Below, one piece after another: positions 1 through 5,672 of a stretch of DNA of 5,672 nucleotides (position 1 is its first letter; each line of letters starts with the position of its first letter). The notes beneath the pieces are model-generated. The model searched no databases. It was not told where the DNA came from and saw only the letters and a program-made list of their open reading frames with translations. Both the position numbers and the translations under genes were made by a program. Origin of the DNA: Deltaproteobacteria bacterium (GTDB lineage Bacteria; Desulfobacterota; Desulfuromonadia; Desulfuromonadales; BM103); the NCBI GenBank assembly GCA_019313105.1, contig JAFDBW010000264.1, positions 1 to 5,672 of the forward strand, read 5' to 3'.

Positions 1-53
1 ATGTTGCATGAATACGCTTGCAATGTTCATCGCCATGCGCACTGTCATTAGCA

Positions 54-1322
54 ATGAAATTTACTGATCTTGATCTTCCCGCAGAAGTTATGCGTGGCAT
101 TGAAGGGGTCGGCTTTGTCGATCTGACCCCCGTGCAGGAGGAGTCCATCCCGCTGGCGCTGATGGGCCGCGATGTTGCCGCTCAGGCCCAGACCGGCACG
201 GGCAAGACAGCGGCATTCCTGATCACGCTGTTTACTCGCCTGCTGAAAAACCCACCGTCCGCAAAAGGTGCTCCGCGTGCCCTGATTATCGCGCCGACCA
301 GGGAACTGGTGGTGCAGATATGTGCCGACGCCGAGGCCCTCGGTGCCAACTGCCCGTTCAAGGTGCAGGCGATCTTTGGCGGCGTTGACTACGAGAAGCA
401 GCGTCGGGCGTTGCAGGGCGGTGTCGATGTCATCGTCGCCACACCCGGTCGCCTGATCGACTATGTCAAGCAGAACGTCTTTACCTTAAGACATGTTGAA
501 GCCCTGGTGATTGACGAGGCCGATCGGATGTTCGACATGGGGTTCATCCGTGATTTGCGTTATATCCTGCGCAAATTACCCCCTTTTGAAAAACGTCAGA
601 CCATGCTCTTTTCCGCAACGCTGTCACATCGGGTCATGGAGCTGGCCTACGAGTTCATGAACCTCGCTGAAAAGGTCAGTATTGAGCCAGATCAGGTCAC
701 AGCCGAACTGGTGGAGCAGATTGTTTACCACGTCGCCAGGCGTGAGAAGTTCCCGTTATTGCTCGGGCTTCTGAAGAAAGAGACCGAAGACGTCAGGGTG
801 ATGGTCTTCGTTAATACAAAGAGGGAAGGTGAGCACCTCTCCGGTCGTCTGCAGATGAATGACTACAAGGTGGCTTACCTCTCCGGTGACATAGTCCAGA
901 AGAAGCGCCTGCGGATCGTTGAAAATTTCAAGGCCGGTAAACTGAACTTCCTGGTGGCAACCGATGTCGCCTCGCGCGGTCTGCATATTGATAATGTGAC
1001 GCACGTGATCAACTACGACCTGCCGCAGGATGCGGAGGACTATGTGCATCGCATCGGTCGCACCGCGCGGGCGGGAGCCAAAGGCAAGTCGATCAGCTTT
1101 GCCGATGAGGACCTGGCGTATTTTCTGCCCGACATCGAAGAGTACATTGGCCAGAAGATCCCGAGCACCATCCCGCGCGATGAAGACCTCTGTCACGATT
1201 ACAAGCGGGGGGTGCCGCACAAGAAAAAGCCGCCTGTCGAAAAGCGGGTCGGTTCCAGCAAGCCCCGGCCGCCGAGGCGTCGTCGCCCCGGTGGCAAGCC
1301 GCGACCGAACAGTGGCCGCTGA
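54..1322 (+). CDS. rhlB: DEAD-box ATP-dependent RNA helicase, RhlB type
   Basis: Predicted cytoplasmic ATP-dependent RNA helicase of 422 residues. Family members unwind short RNA duplexes in mRNA decay or ribosome assembly. Visible motifs in order: Q motif (F3 to Q28, with TPVQ), motif I AQTGTGKT (45-52), PTREL (81-85), TPGR (130-133), DEAD (154-157), SAT (187-189), the second RecA-like domain with MVFVNTKR (250-257), ATDVASRGLHID (302-313) and HRIGRTAR (332-339). The GLHI and NYDLP..AEDYVHR wording fits RhlB better than RhlE or DeaD. The tail from about residue 384 is rich in Lys, Arg and Pro and is probably disordered and RNA-binding. ATG at 54 is chosen because MKFTDL begins at the usual place just before the Q motif. 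The frame stays open to a TTG at 18, but those extra 12 residues look non-conserved. No clear Shine-Dalgarno precedes either start. The RhlB name is a family assignment; a role with RNase E is not shown here. Confidence 0.93.
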   Translation: MKFTDLDLPAEVMRGIEGVGFVDLTPVQEESIPLALMGRDVAAQAQTGTGKTAAFLITLFTRLLKNPPSAKGAPRALIIAPTRELVVQICADAEALGANCPFKVQAIFGGVDYEKQRRALQGGVDVIVATPGRLIDYVKQNVFTLRHVEALVIDEADRMFDMGFIRDLRYILRKLPPFEKRQTMLFSATLSHRVMELAYEFMNLAEKVSIEPDQVTAELVEQIVYHVARREKFPLLLGLLKKETEDVRVMVFVNTKREGEHLSGRLQMNDYKVAYLSGDIVQKKRLRIVENFKAGKLNFLVATDVASRGLHIDNVTHVINYDLPQDAEDYVHRIGRTARAGAKGKSISFADEDLAYFLPDIEEYIGQKIPSTIPRDEDLCHDYKRGVPHKKKPPVEKRVGSSKPRPPRRRRPGGKPRPNSGR

Positions 1323-1323
1323 A

Positions 1324-2004
1324 ATGGCCAGGATCAAGCTCAATGGTTTGCAGGGCTGCCGACGCTGTGCCCGTCTCACAGAGTTTATCGGGCAACTGCC
1401 GCCGGGCAAGGGGCGTCAAAGGGACGATTATCACAATGCGCCGGTCAACGGCTTCGGCGATCTTCAGGCACGGGTTTGCCTGGTCGGACTCGCCCCGGGC
1501 GCTCATGGCGCCAATCGCACCGGCCGGCCCTTTACCGGAGATGGCGCCGGTCTCTTCATGTACCCTCTTTTGCACCAGGCAGGGTTTGCCAGTCAGCCCG
1601 ACGCGACCGCTGTCAATGATGGCCTGGAGTTGCAGGATCTCTACATCACCAACGCGGTGAAGTGCCTTCCACCGGAAAATAAGCCGAATGCCGACGAATT
1701 TTCAAACTGCCGACCATATCTCGTCGAGGAACTCAAGACTCTGAAGAATCTCCGCGTGATCATCAGCCTCGGGCACGGAGCGCACAAAAGCTTGTTGCGG
1801 TTGTTCCAGGCCCGGGGGCTGATCAACCGCTTGTCTGAGGCCCCTTTTGGTCATGGCGCAGTTCACAGACTTACAAACGGGTTGTGGCTGGTCGGATGTT
1901 ACCATACCAGTCGCTACAACGTGCAGACCGGTCGCATGAACAACGTGATGTTTATCGACTTGCTGAAACAGGTCAAAACCCTGGCACAAGGAGATAACGT
2001 TTGA
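1324..2004 (+). CDS. Family-5 (UDGb-type) uracil-DNA glycosylase with 4Fe-4S cluster
   Basis: Predicted DNA repair enzyme of 226 residues that removes uracil, and in characterised UDGb enzymes also some other deaminated bases such as hypoxanthine, as the first step of base excision repair. Four cysteines sit where the family binds a 4Fe-4S cluster: C12 and C15 (CRRC) near the N-terminus, then C114 and C129. The active-site loop GLAPGAHGANRTGR (55-68), followed by FTGD (70-73), is the family-5 signature; family 4 has GEAPG and family 1 GQDPY. The second loop is HTSRYNVQTGR (194-204). It has Thr after the His, where I would expect Pro in many relatives. The ATG at 1324 comes one base after the helicase stop (TGA-A-ATG) and lacks a clear Shine-Dalgarno, so translation is probably coupled to the upstream gene. 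The frame is open further upstream, but that stretch lies inside the helicase gene and the CxxC region already starts at residue 12. Length is normal for the family. Confidence 0.9.
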   Translation: MARIKLNGLQGCRRCARLTEFIGQLPPGKGRQRDDYHNAPVNGFGDLQARVCLVGLAPGAHGANRTGRPFTGDGAGLFMYPLLHQAGFASQPDATAVNDGLELQDLYITNAVKCLPPENKPNADEFSNCRPYLVEELKTLKNLRVIISLGHGAHKSLLRLFQARGLINRLSEAPFGHGAVHRLTNGLWLVGCYHTSRYNVQTGRMNNVMFIDLLKQVKTLAQGDNV

Positions 2005-2030
2005 TATCATTCGCTTCGTATCGTTAGAAT
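2001..2030 (+). promoter_or_regulatory. Candidate sigma70-type promoter for trpA
   Basis: A TTGATA box (2001-2006) and a TAGAAT box (2025-2030) are separated by 18 bases, and each differs from consensus at one position. Transcription would start near 2037, about 20 bases before the trpA ATG. The -35 box overlaps the glycosylase stop codon. The site would let trpA be expressed independently of the helicase and glycosylase genes. It was found by eye, so a chance match is possible. Confidence 0.45.
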
Positions 2031-2055
2031 CAACCTTTGGGAAGTTAATACATTC

Positions 2056-2847
2056 ATGTCAAACATATCAAAGACATTGAGAGCCCTGAAAGAGCAGGGC
2101 AAAAAGGCCCTTGTGACCTTCATCACGGCGGGTGATCCGGACCTGGATACCAGCGAGAAGATCGTGCACACGCTGATTGAATCGGGTGTAGACCTGATTG
2201 AGCTGGGGTTCCCTTTCTCGGATCCGATGGCAGACGGGCCGACAATCCAGTTCGCTTCTGAGCGGGCGCTCGAGTCGGGGACGACCTTGCGCGGGATTCT
2301 CGATATGGTGACCAGGGTGCGCCAGCACAGCAACGTACCGATCATTCTGATGGGCTATTTCAACCCGGTGTTCTGCTACGGACCTGAATTGTTCGCGCGG
2401 GATGCATCGGCCGCCGGTGTCGACGGCCTGCTCCTGGTTGACCTGCCACCAGAAGAGGCGGATGAACTGCATCCATTGCTCAAGCAGGCAGGGATTGACC
2501 TGATCACGCTGCTGGCACCGACCACCGGCGCACAACGCAGTGCGCAGCTTGCCGCGGCTGGAGAGGGCTTTCTTTATTATGTTTCGATGACCGGCGTCAC
2601 CGGCAGCAAACAGGTCGATGCAACAGCGATTGCTGCTGCTGTGAGCGAGCTGAAAGCGCAGAGCCCGGTCCCGGTTGCGGTCGGTTTCGGCGTCTCGACG
2701 CCGGCAGATGCCGCTGCCGTTGCCGGTATCGCTGATGCGGTCGTCGTAGGGAGTGCTCTGGTAAAGTTGATAGCGGAAAAGAGCGCTTCACCCGACCTTC
2801 TGGACGCCGTTGGGATTTTTGCCAGGGCGCTGAAAAAGGCGATTTGA
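2056..2847 (+). CDS. trpA: Tryptophan synthase alpha subunit
   Basis: Cytoplasmic TIM-barrel enzyme of 263 residues. It cleaves indole-3-glycerol phosphate to indole and glyceraldehyde 3-phosphate and passes indole to TrpB in the alpha2beta2 complex, the last step of tryptophan synthesis. Catalytic residues are in place: E49 in LIELGFPFSDP and D60 in PMADG, both at the same numbers as in the E. coli enzyme. Other conserved parts are TFITAGDP (21-28), MGYFNPV (99-105), LLVDLPPEE (126-134), the YYVSMTGVTG loop (174-183) and the phosphate-binding segments VGFGVSTP (209-216) and VVGSALVK (230-237). Length is normal (E. coli 268). The start is ATG 2056. The frame is open back to the glycosylase stop, but no ATG, GTG or TTG lies between. 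The nearest purine-rich stretch (GGGAAG, ending at 2044) is a weak ribosome site. TrpB, its obligate partner, is not in this window. Confidence 0.97.
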   Translation: MSNISKTLRALKEQGKKALVTFITAGDPDLDTSEKIVHTLIESGVDLIELGFPFSDPMADGPTIQFASERALESGTTLRGILDMVTRVRQHSNVPIILMGYFNPVFCYGPELFARDASAAGVDGLLLVDLPPEEADELHPLLKQAGIDLITLLAPTTGAQRSAQLAAAGEGFLYYVSMTGVTGSKQVDATAIAAAVSELKAQSPVPVAVGFGVSTPADAAAVAGIADAVVVGSALVKLIAEKSASPDLLDAVGIFARALKKAI

Positions 2848-3003
2848 TTCAGTGCCTTGCCTATAAGGCGCCCTCGTGAATGACTGGGGGCGGCAAGTTG
2901 TGGCTCACGCGTTGCCCTGGATGCGAAAACTGAGCCCATGCCGTTTTTTACTGACAAAAGAACTGGACAAACCGGATGTACCGGTCAAAATATTTATTAC
3001 AAA

Positions 3004-3017
3004 GCCGCAATTGCGGC
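3004..3017. repeat. 14-base perfect palindrome upstream of accD
   Basis: GCCGCAATTGCGGC reads the same on both strands and ends 68 bases before the accD start. In RNA it would form a 5-pair GC-rich stem with an AAUU loop. No T tract follows, so it is not a terminator. It could be a binding site for a dimeric regulator or a leader hairpin. No factor can be named from sequence alone. Confidence 0.5.
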
Positions 3018-3075
3018 GCTGAATTCCGGGTGGCAAAGAACGGTTCATTTTTTGAATCCTGCATCCAATGATCGC

Positions 3076-3080
3076 GAGGT
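3076..3080 (+). promoter_or_regulatory. Ribosome binding site of accD
   Basis: GAGGT lies five bases before the accD ATG at 3086. It is the clearest ribosome site attached to a called gene in this window, and it fixes that start. It marks accD as the independently translated first gene of the accD-folC-lptD group. Confidence 0.7.
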
Positions 3081-3085
3081 AGCAT

Positions 3086-3949
3086 ATGGCCTGGTTTAAA
3101 AAATCAAAAGCGCCAATTTCAGCCCAAGCAGAATCGAAGAAGGTCCAGATGCCAGAGGGCCTTTGGACAAAATGCAAGAATTGTGAAGAGATCATCTACT
3201 CCAAGGAGATCGAACGCAATCTGAATGTTTGCCCCAAGTGCGATTATCACTTCCGCATCAGTGCCAGGGAAAGGATCTCACTGGTCATCGATGAAGGCAC
3301 TTTCGTTGAGACTGATCCGGATATGACCTCGGTCGATTTCCTGAAATTCAAGGATTCAAAGAAATACAGCGACCGGATCAAGGCCGCACTCAAGAAGAGT
3401 GGCGGTGGCGATGCGGTAGTCACCGGCTTCGGCCTGATGAACGGCCAGGAGGTTATCGTCGCGGTCTTTGATTTCGGTTTTCTAGGCGGTAGCATGGGTT
3501 CTGTGGTCGGTGAGAAGATTACCCGGGCCATTGAACTGGGCCTCGAAAAGAAGGCGCCGGTACTGGTCTTCTCATCTTCGGGCGGCGCCCGCATGCAGGA
3601 AAGTATCATGTCCTTGATGCAGATGGCCAAAAGCAGCGCCGCTTTGGCCAAGCTGAAGAAAGCCGGCATCCCCTTCATCTCGGTGTTGACTGATCCGACA
3701 ACCGGCGGTGTGACAGCCAGTTTCGCCATGCTCGGAGACCTCAATATTGCGGAACCCAAGGCGCTGATCGGTTTCGCCGGGCCCAGGGTTATCGAACAGA
3801 CGATCCGACAAAAACTTCCTGACGGGTTCCAGCGTTCCGAATATCTTCTGGAACATGGCATGGTTGACATGATCGTTACCCGCAAGGAGATGAAAGACAA
3901 ACTATCCCAGGCCCTGCGCATTTTTACCAAACAGGCGTCTGTCTCCTAG
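3086..3949 (+). CDS. accD: Acetyl-CoA carboxylase carboxyltransferase subunit beta
   Basis: Cytoplasmic beta subunit of the carboxyltransferase half of acetyl-CoA carboxylase, 287 residues. With AccA it moves the carboxyl group from biotin on AccB to acetyl-CoA, making malonyl-CoA, the first committed step of fatty acid synthesis. The N-terminal zinc ribbon has C30, C33, C49 and C52 (CKNC and CPKC). The crotonase-like carboxyltransferase fold follows, with FDFGFLGGSMGSVVGEK (128-144), the SSSGGARMQE glycine-rich segment (163-172), DPTTGGVTASFAMLGD (203-218) and GFAGPRVIEQT (229-239). Length is typical (E. coli 304, many others about 285). GAGGT five bases upstream supports the ATG at 3086. 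In E. coli the zinc domain also binds acc mRNA for autoregulation; whether that applies here is unknown. AccA, AccB and AccC must be encoded elsewhere. Confidence 0.97.
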   Translation: MAWFKKSKAPISAQAESKKVQMPEGLWTKCKNCEEIIYSKEIERNLNVCPKCDYHFRISARERISLVIDEGTFVETDPDMTSVDFLKFKDSKKYSDRIKAALKKSGGGDAVVTGFGLMNGQEVIVAVFDFGFLGGSMGSVVGEKITRAIELGLEKKAPVLVFSSSGGARMQESIMSLMQMAKSSAALAKLKKAGIPFISVLTDPTTGGVTASFAMLGDLNIAEPKALIGFAGPRVIEQTIRQKLPDGFQRSEYLLEHGMVDMIVTRKEMKDKLSQALRIFTKQASVS

Positions 3950-3952
3950 TCT

Positions 3953-5227
3953 GTGAACTATTCATCCAGCCTCGATTACCTGTATGGCCTGCAGCGGTTC
4001 GGCATCAAGCTTGGCCTGGAGAATATGCAGGCGATAAAAAGTCGGCTGCCCAACTTGCAGAAGACGCTGCCCTGTATCCACGTTGCCGGCACCAATGGCA
4101 AGGGCTCTGTCAGCGTCATGTTGGCAGACATTCTCAAGCATTCCGGCTTACGGGTAGGTCTCTACACGTCACCCCATCTGCACTGTTTTACCGAACGCAT
4201 CCGTATCGATGGCGAACCGGTTTCCCGGGATGATGTTGTGCTGCTCGCAAAGCAGGTTCGTGTTGCCGCCGATGGCATCCCGGTGACCTTCTTCGAGGCG
4301 ACGACGGCCATGGCCCTGCTGGCTTTTCAGGAGCGCCGGGTTGATATCGCGGTTATTGAAACGGGCCTCGGTGGCAGGCTAGATGCAACCAACATCATCG
4401 ACCCACAACTCTGTATAATAACCCCGATCAGCCGTGATCACAGTGAGCATCTCGGTGAAAGCCTAGCAGAGATCGCTGCGGAAAAAGCCGGTATCCTGAA
4501 GCCTGGCATACCGGTGGTTGTCGGCATACAGGAGCCCAAGACCCTCGAAGTGGTGCTGAACACAGCCTCCTCGCTTGATGCCCGTGTCTGTCTGGCAGGA
4601 CGTGATTTTTTCTGGGAGGAAGACCATGCTGATCTCACGGTTGTCGTGGGTCAGGAACGTATAGATGGCCTGTCTTGCCCGCTGGCGGGCCGGCATCAAC
4701 GGGACAATTTCTCCCAGGCGATTGCCGCATCCATTAAGCTACGCGAACAGGGCCTGCCGATTAGCGATGCGGCAATCCGGGAGACCGCCAGGGGGGTATC
4801 CTGGCCGGGGCGTCTGGAATGGTGGCCGTGCAGGCAGAAGATCCTGACGGATGTATCGCACAATCGAGCCGGGATCAACTGCCTTGCCGATTATCTGAAT
4901 GACCTGCAGATCACAAAGATACACCTGGTAGCCGGGTTGAGCGGCGAACGTATCTCGGAAGAGGTCATGATGCCTCTGGAAAATTTTGCCGCCTCAGTAT
5001 ATGCTGTTCCAGGTTGTTATGGGCCAACCGTGCCAACGGCCCGGATCTCATTCTGGGCTGCCGGACTAAGGCTGCCCTGTAGTGAGTACCTCTCCGCCGA
5101 GGCGGGGTTGGCCGCCGCGGTTGCCGCCTGCGGGGATGAAGCCCCTGTGGTTGTCTGCGGCTCATTGTACCTGGTCGCCGAGTTGCGCGAGAAATTTCAG
5201 AAAGGAAATCTGCCGTTTCTCCGCTGA
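3953..5227 (+). CDS. folC: Bifunctional folylpolyglutamate synthase/dihydrofolate synthase
   Basis: Mur-ligase-family enzyme of 424 residues. It uses ATP to add glutamate to folates and, in many bacteria, also joins glutamate to dihydropteroate. Visible motifs: LDYLYGLQRFGIKLGLEN (7-24) typical of the FolC N-terminus, P-loop HVAGTNGKGS (43-52), YTSPHL (71-76), FEATTAMAL (114-122), ETGLGGRLDATN (136-147), SRDHSEHLG (160-168), EKAGILKPG (177-185; K178 is the lysine carbamylated in known structures), LAGRHQRDN (244-252), PGRLEW (285-290) and DVSHN (300-304). The GTG start at 3953 is needed to keep the conserved N-terminus, since the next in-frame ATG is residue 25. No ribosome site precedes it and the accD stop is three bases upstream, so coupled translation is likely. 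Oddities: Arg follows DVSHN where Pro is usual, and the usual DKD motif of the C-terminal domain reads SGE. Whether it makes dihydrofolate as well as polyglutamates cannot be read from the sequence. Confidence 0.95.
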   Translation: MNYSSSLDYLYGLQRFGIKLGLENMQAIKSRLPNLQKTLPCIHVAGTNGKGSVSVMLADILKHSGLRVGLYTSPHLHCFTERIRIDGEPVSRDDVVLLAKQVRVAADGIPVTFFEATTAMALLAFQERRVDIAVIETGLGGRLDATNIIDPQLCIITPISRDHSEHLGESLAEIAAEKAGILKPGIPVVVGIQEPKTLEVVLNTASSLDARVCLAGRDFFWEEDHADLTVVVGQERIDGLSCPLAGRHQRDNFSQAIAASIKLREQGLPISDAAIRETARGVSWPGRLEWWPCRQKILTDVSHNRAGINCLADYLNDLQITKIHLVAGLSGERISEEVMMPLENFAASVYAVPGCYGPTVPTARISFWAAGLRLPCSEYLSAEAGLAAAVAACGDEAPVVVCGSLYLVAELREKFQKGNLPFLR

Positions 5228-5234
5228 CGGCGGA
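5220..5234 (+). other. Small hairpin over the folC stop and the lptD upstream region
   Basis: TCCGC (5220-5224) and GCGGA (5230-5234) can pair around a TGACG loop that includes the folC stop codon. The GGA at 5232-5234, the only plausible ribosome-site element for the lptD ATG at 5243, lies in the stem. Ribosomes finishing folC would open it, which is a possible coupling device. The stem has only five pairs, so it may be chance. Confidence 0.3.
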
Positions 5235-5242
5235 CAGTATTT

Positions 5243-5672
5243 ATGCTTACCAAGACAGGTTGTGTCATGCGAAATTTGTCATCTGGAGCATTGCTCTGCG
5301 CGTTGCTTATCATCAGCATTATAGCCTGGGGAGGCCTTGGCAGGGCGGCTGAGACCGCTGAAGAAGCGGCTCAGGTGGCTGCCGAAAAAAAACTTGCAGG
5401 GATGGCGCCCGCGACCCCTGAACCGGTGACAAACAAGGACGTGCCGATCACCCTGGCTGCCGATCAGCTATCGTACAATGAAGAGGAACAGAGTTACGAG
5501 GCCAAAGGGGATGTCGTCCTGCGCCAGGCCGATGTCGAGCTGAGGTCGGAAGAACTCCTCTGGCAGTCTTCAACCCAGGATGCCGCGGCGCGGGGGGAGG
5601 TACTGCTGAACGATGCTGACGTCAGCTTTTCCGGCGACAGCATGCAGTACAACATGTCCACCGGTCAGGGGC
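5243..5672 (+). CDS. lptD: LPS-assembly protein LptD, N-terminal part (runs off the window)
   Basis: First 143 residues of a protein with no stop before the window ends. Residues about 15-33 form a hydrophobic segment after a basic start (K4, R10), followed by GRAAETA, which looks like a Sec signal peptide with cleavage near residue 35-36. An Ala/Glu/Pro-rich linker leads to an OstA/LptA-like beta domain from about residue 67: ITLAADQLSYNEEEQSYEAK, GDVVLRQADVELRSEELLW, ARGEVLL and FSGDSMQYNMSTGQG. This alternation of D-L-Y, G-D-V and G-D-S-M-Y elements is typical of the periplasmic domain of LptD, the outer-membrane barrel that inserts LPS with LptE. LptA or LptC-like proteins share the fold, so the missing barrel leaves some doubt; the long signal and linker and the position after folC favour LptD. 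ATG 5243 is 15 bases after folC. ATG 5267 (residue 9) is an equally good start, and both have only weak ribosome sites (GGA and AGG). Confidence 0.8.
   Translation, partial: MLTKTGCVMRNLSSGALLCALLIISIIAWGGLGRAAETAEEAAQVAAEKKLAGMAPATPEPVTNKDVPITLAADQLSYNEEEQSYEAKGDVVLRQADVELRSEELLWQSSTQDAAARGEVLLNDADVSFSGDSMQYNMSTGQG

Larger units (their letters stand above)
2848..3085 (+). other. Structured intergenic leader between trpA and accD
   Basis: This is the only sizeable gap in the window (238 bases). It contains a 7-pair hairpin with one G-T pair (2852-2871, core GCCTT/AAGGC), a GGCAA/TTGCC hairpin with an inner GTG/CAC pairing (2892-2916), an alternative GGCTCA/TGAGCC pairing (2902-2907 with 2931-2936), an ACCGG/CCGGT hairpin (2971-2985) and an AT-rich patch (2986-3003). 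A T6 run at 2944-2949 follows the alternative pairing, but the long loop and the 7-base spacer make a normal intrinsic terminator unlikely. I see no convincing -35/-10 pair; TGGACA at 2964-2969 has only poor partners. The likely role is an accD promoter or leader, which is inference. Two short frames run through it (2876-3022 and 2938-3099) without ribosome sites and are not called as genes. Confidence 0.4.

Noticed and set aside
1..51. Open frame from position 1 ending at TAG 49-51, rich in His and Cys (LHEYACNVHRHAHCH)
   Set aside because: It could be the tail of an upstream gene, but only 16 codons are visible and none match a family I recognise. A chance frame is equally likely.
18..53. 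Upstream TTG start for the helicase
   Set aside because: It would add 12 residues with no resemblance to the family, and there is no better ribosome site. ATG 54 gives the expected N-terminus.
756..1409. Long minus-strand frame (217 codons) opposite the helicase gene
   Set aside because: It is an antisense shadow of a clearly conserved DEAD-box gene. The translation shows no recognisable domain and is rich in Arg, Pro and Ala in the way shadow frames are.
2852..2871. Hairpin just after trpA as a rho-independent terminator
   Set aside because: The stem is short and no T tract follows (the next bases are CCTCGTG).
2892..2949. Hairpin plus T6 run as a terminator before accD
   Set aside because: The stem nearest the T run is six pairs with a 23-base loop and a 7-base spacer before the T run, which does not fit a standard intrinsic terminator.
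2876..3022. 48-codon GTG-initiated frame in the accD upstream gap
   Set aside because: It has no ribosome site and no recognisable protein, and it overlaps another short frame. Not called as a gene.
3247..3930. Minus-strand frame (227 codons) opposite accD
   Set aside because: The plus-strand AccD motifs are complete and account for the DNA. The antisense translation has no family signature, and no antisense promoter or ribosome site was seen.
1..5672. CRISPR array, tRNA/rRNA, insertion sequence, phage or defence genes
   Set aside because: No regularly spaced repeats, cloverleaf-like segments, transposase or integrase motifs or terminal inverted repeats were seen. All gene-sized frames are explained by housekeeping families.

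Overview
The window is a stretch of bacterial chromosome of moderately high GC content. Every gene lies on the + strand and almost all of it is coding. It holds five complete genes and the start of a sixth. The LPS-export gene at the right edge shows that the host is a Gram-negative bacterium with an outer membrane. The order trpA-accD-folC-lptD, next to an RhlB-type helicase and a family-5 uracil-DNA glycosylase, suggests a Geobacter/Desulfuromonas-like member of the Desulfuromonadota (former deltaproteobacteria). That placement is inferred from remembered gene order and has not been tested by a search.

Left block (about 54-2004): a DEAD-box RNA helicase of RhlB type is followed one base later by a uracil-DNA glycosylase of the iron-sulfur UDGb family. 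The TGA-A-ATG junction implies translational coupling. Middle (about 2001-2847): a good sigma70-like promoter overlaps the glycosylase stop codon and leads into trpA, the tryptophan synthase alpha chain. No other trp gene is in the window. A 238-base intergenic stretch follows (2848-3085). It contains several short hairpins, a 14-base perfect palindrome and an AT-rich patch, and probably carries control signals for accD.

Right block (3086-5672): accD (acetyl-CoA carboxylase carboxyltransferase beta subunit), folC (folylpolyglutamate/dihydrofolate synthase) and the 5' end of lptD (outer-membrane LPS assembly protein) are tightly packed with gaps of 3 and 15 bases. All three share one reading frame, and they look like one transcription unit. 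Together they supply fatty acid precursors, folate cofactors and outer-membrane LPS assembly, which are all growth functions.

The region reads as ordinary conserved housekeeping DNA. I found no mobile element, CRISPR array, tRNA, rRNA, toxin-antitoxin pair or defence system, and nothing that supports a new biological system. The points worth a second look are small: the structured accD leader, the accD/folC junction with one in-frame stop, substitutions at conserved positions in the C-terminal domain of FolC, and an unassigned strong Shine-Dalgarno sequence before trpA.
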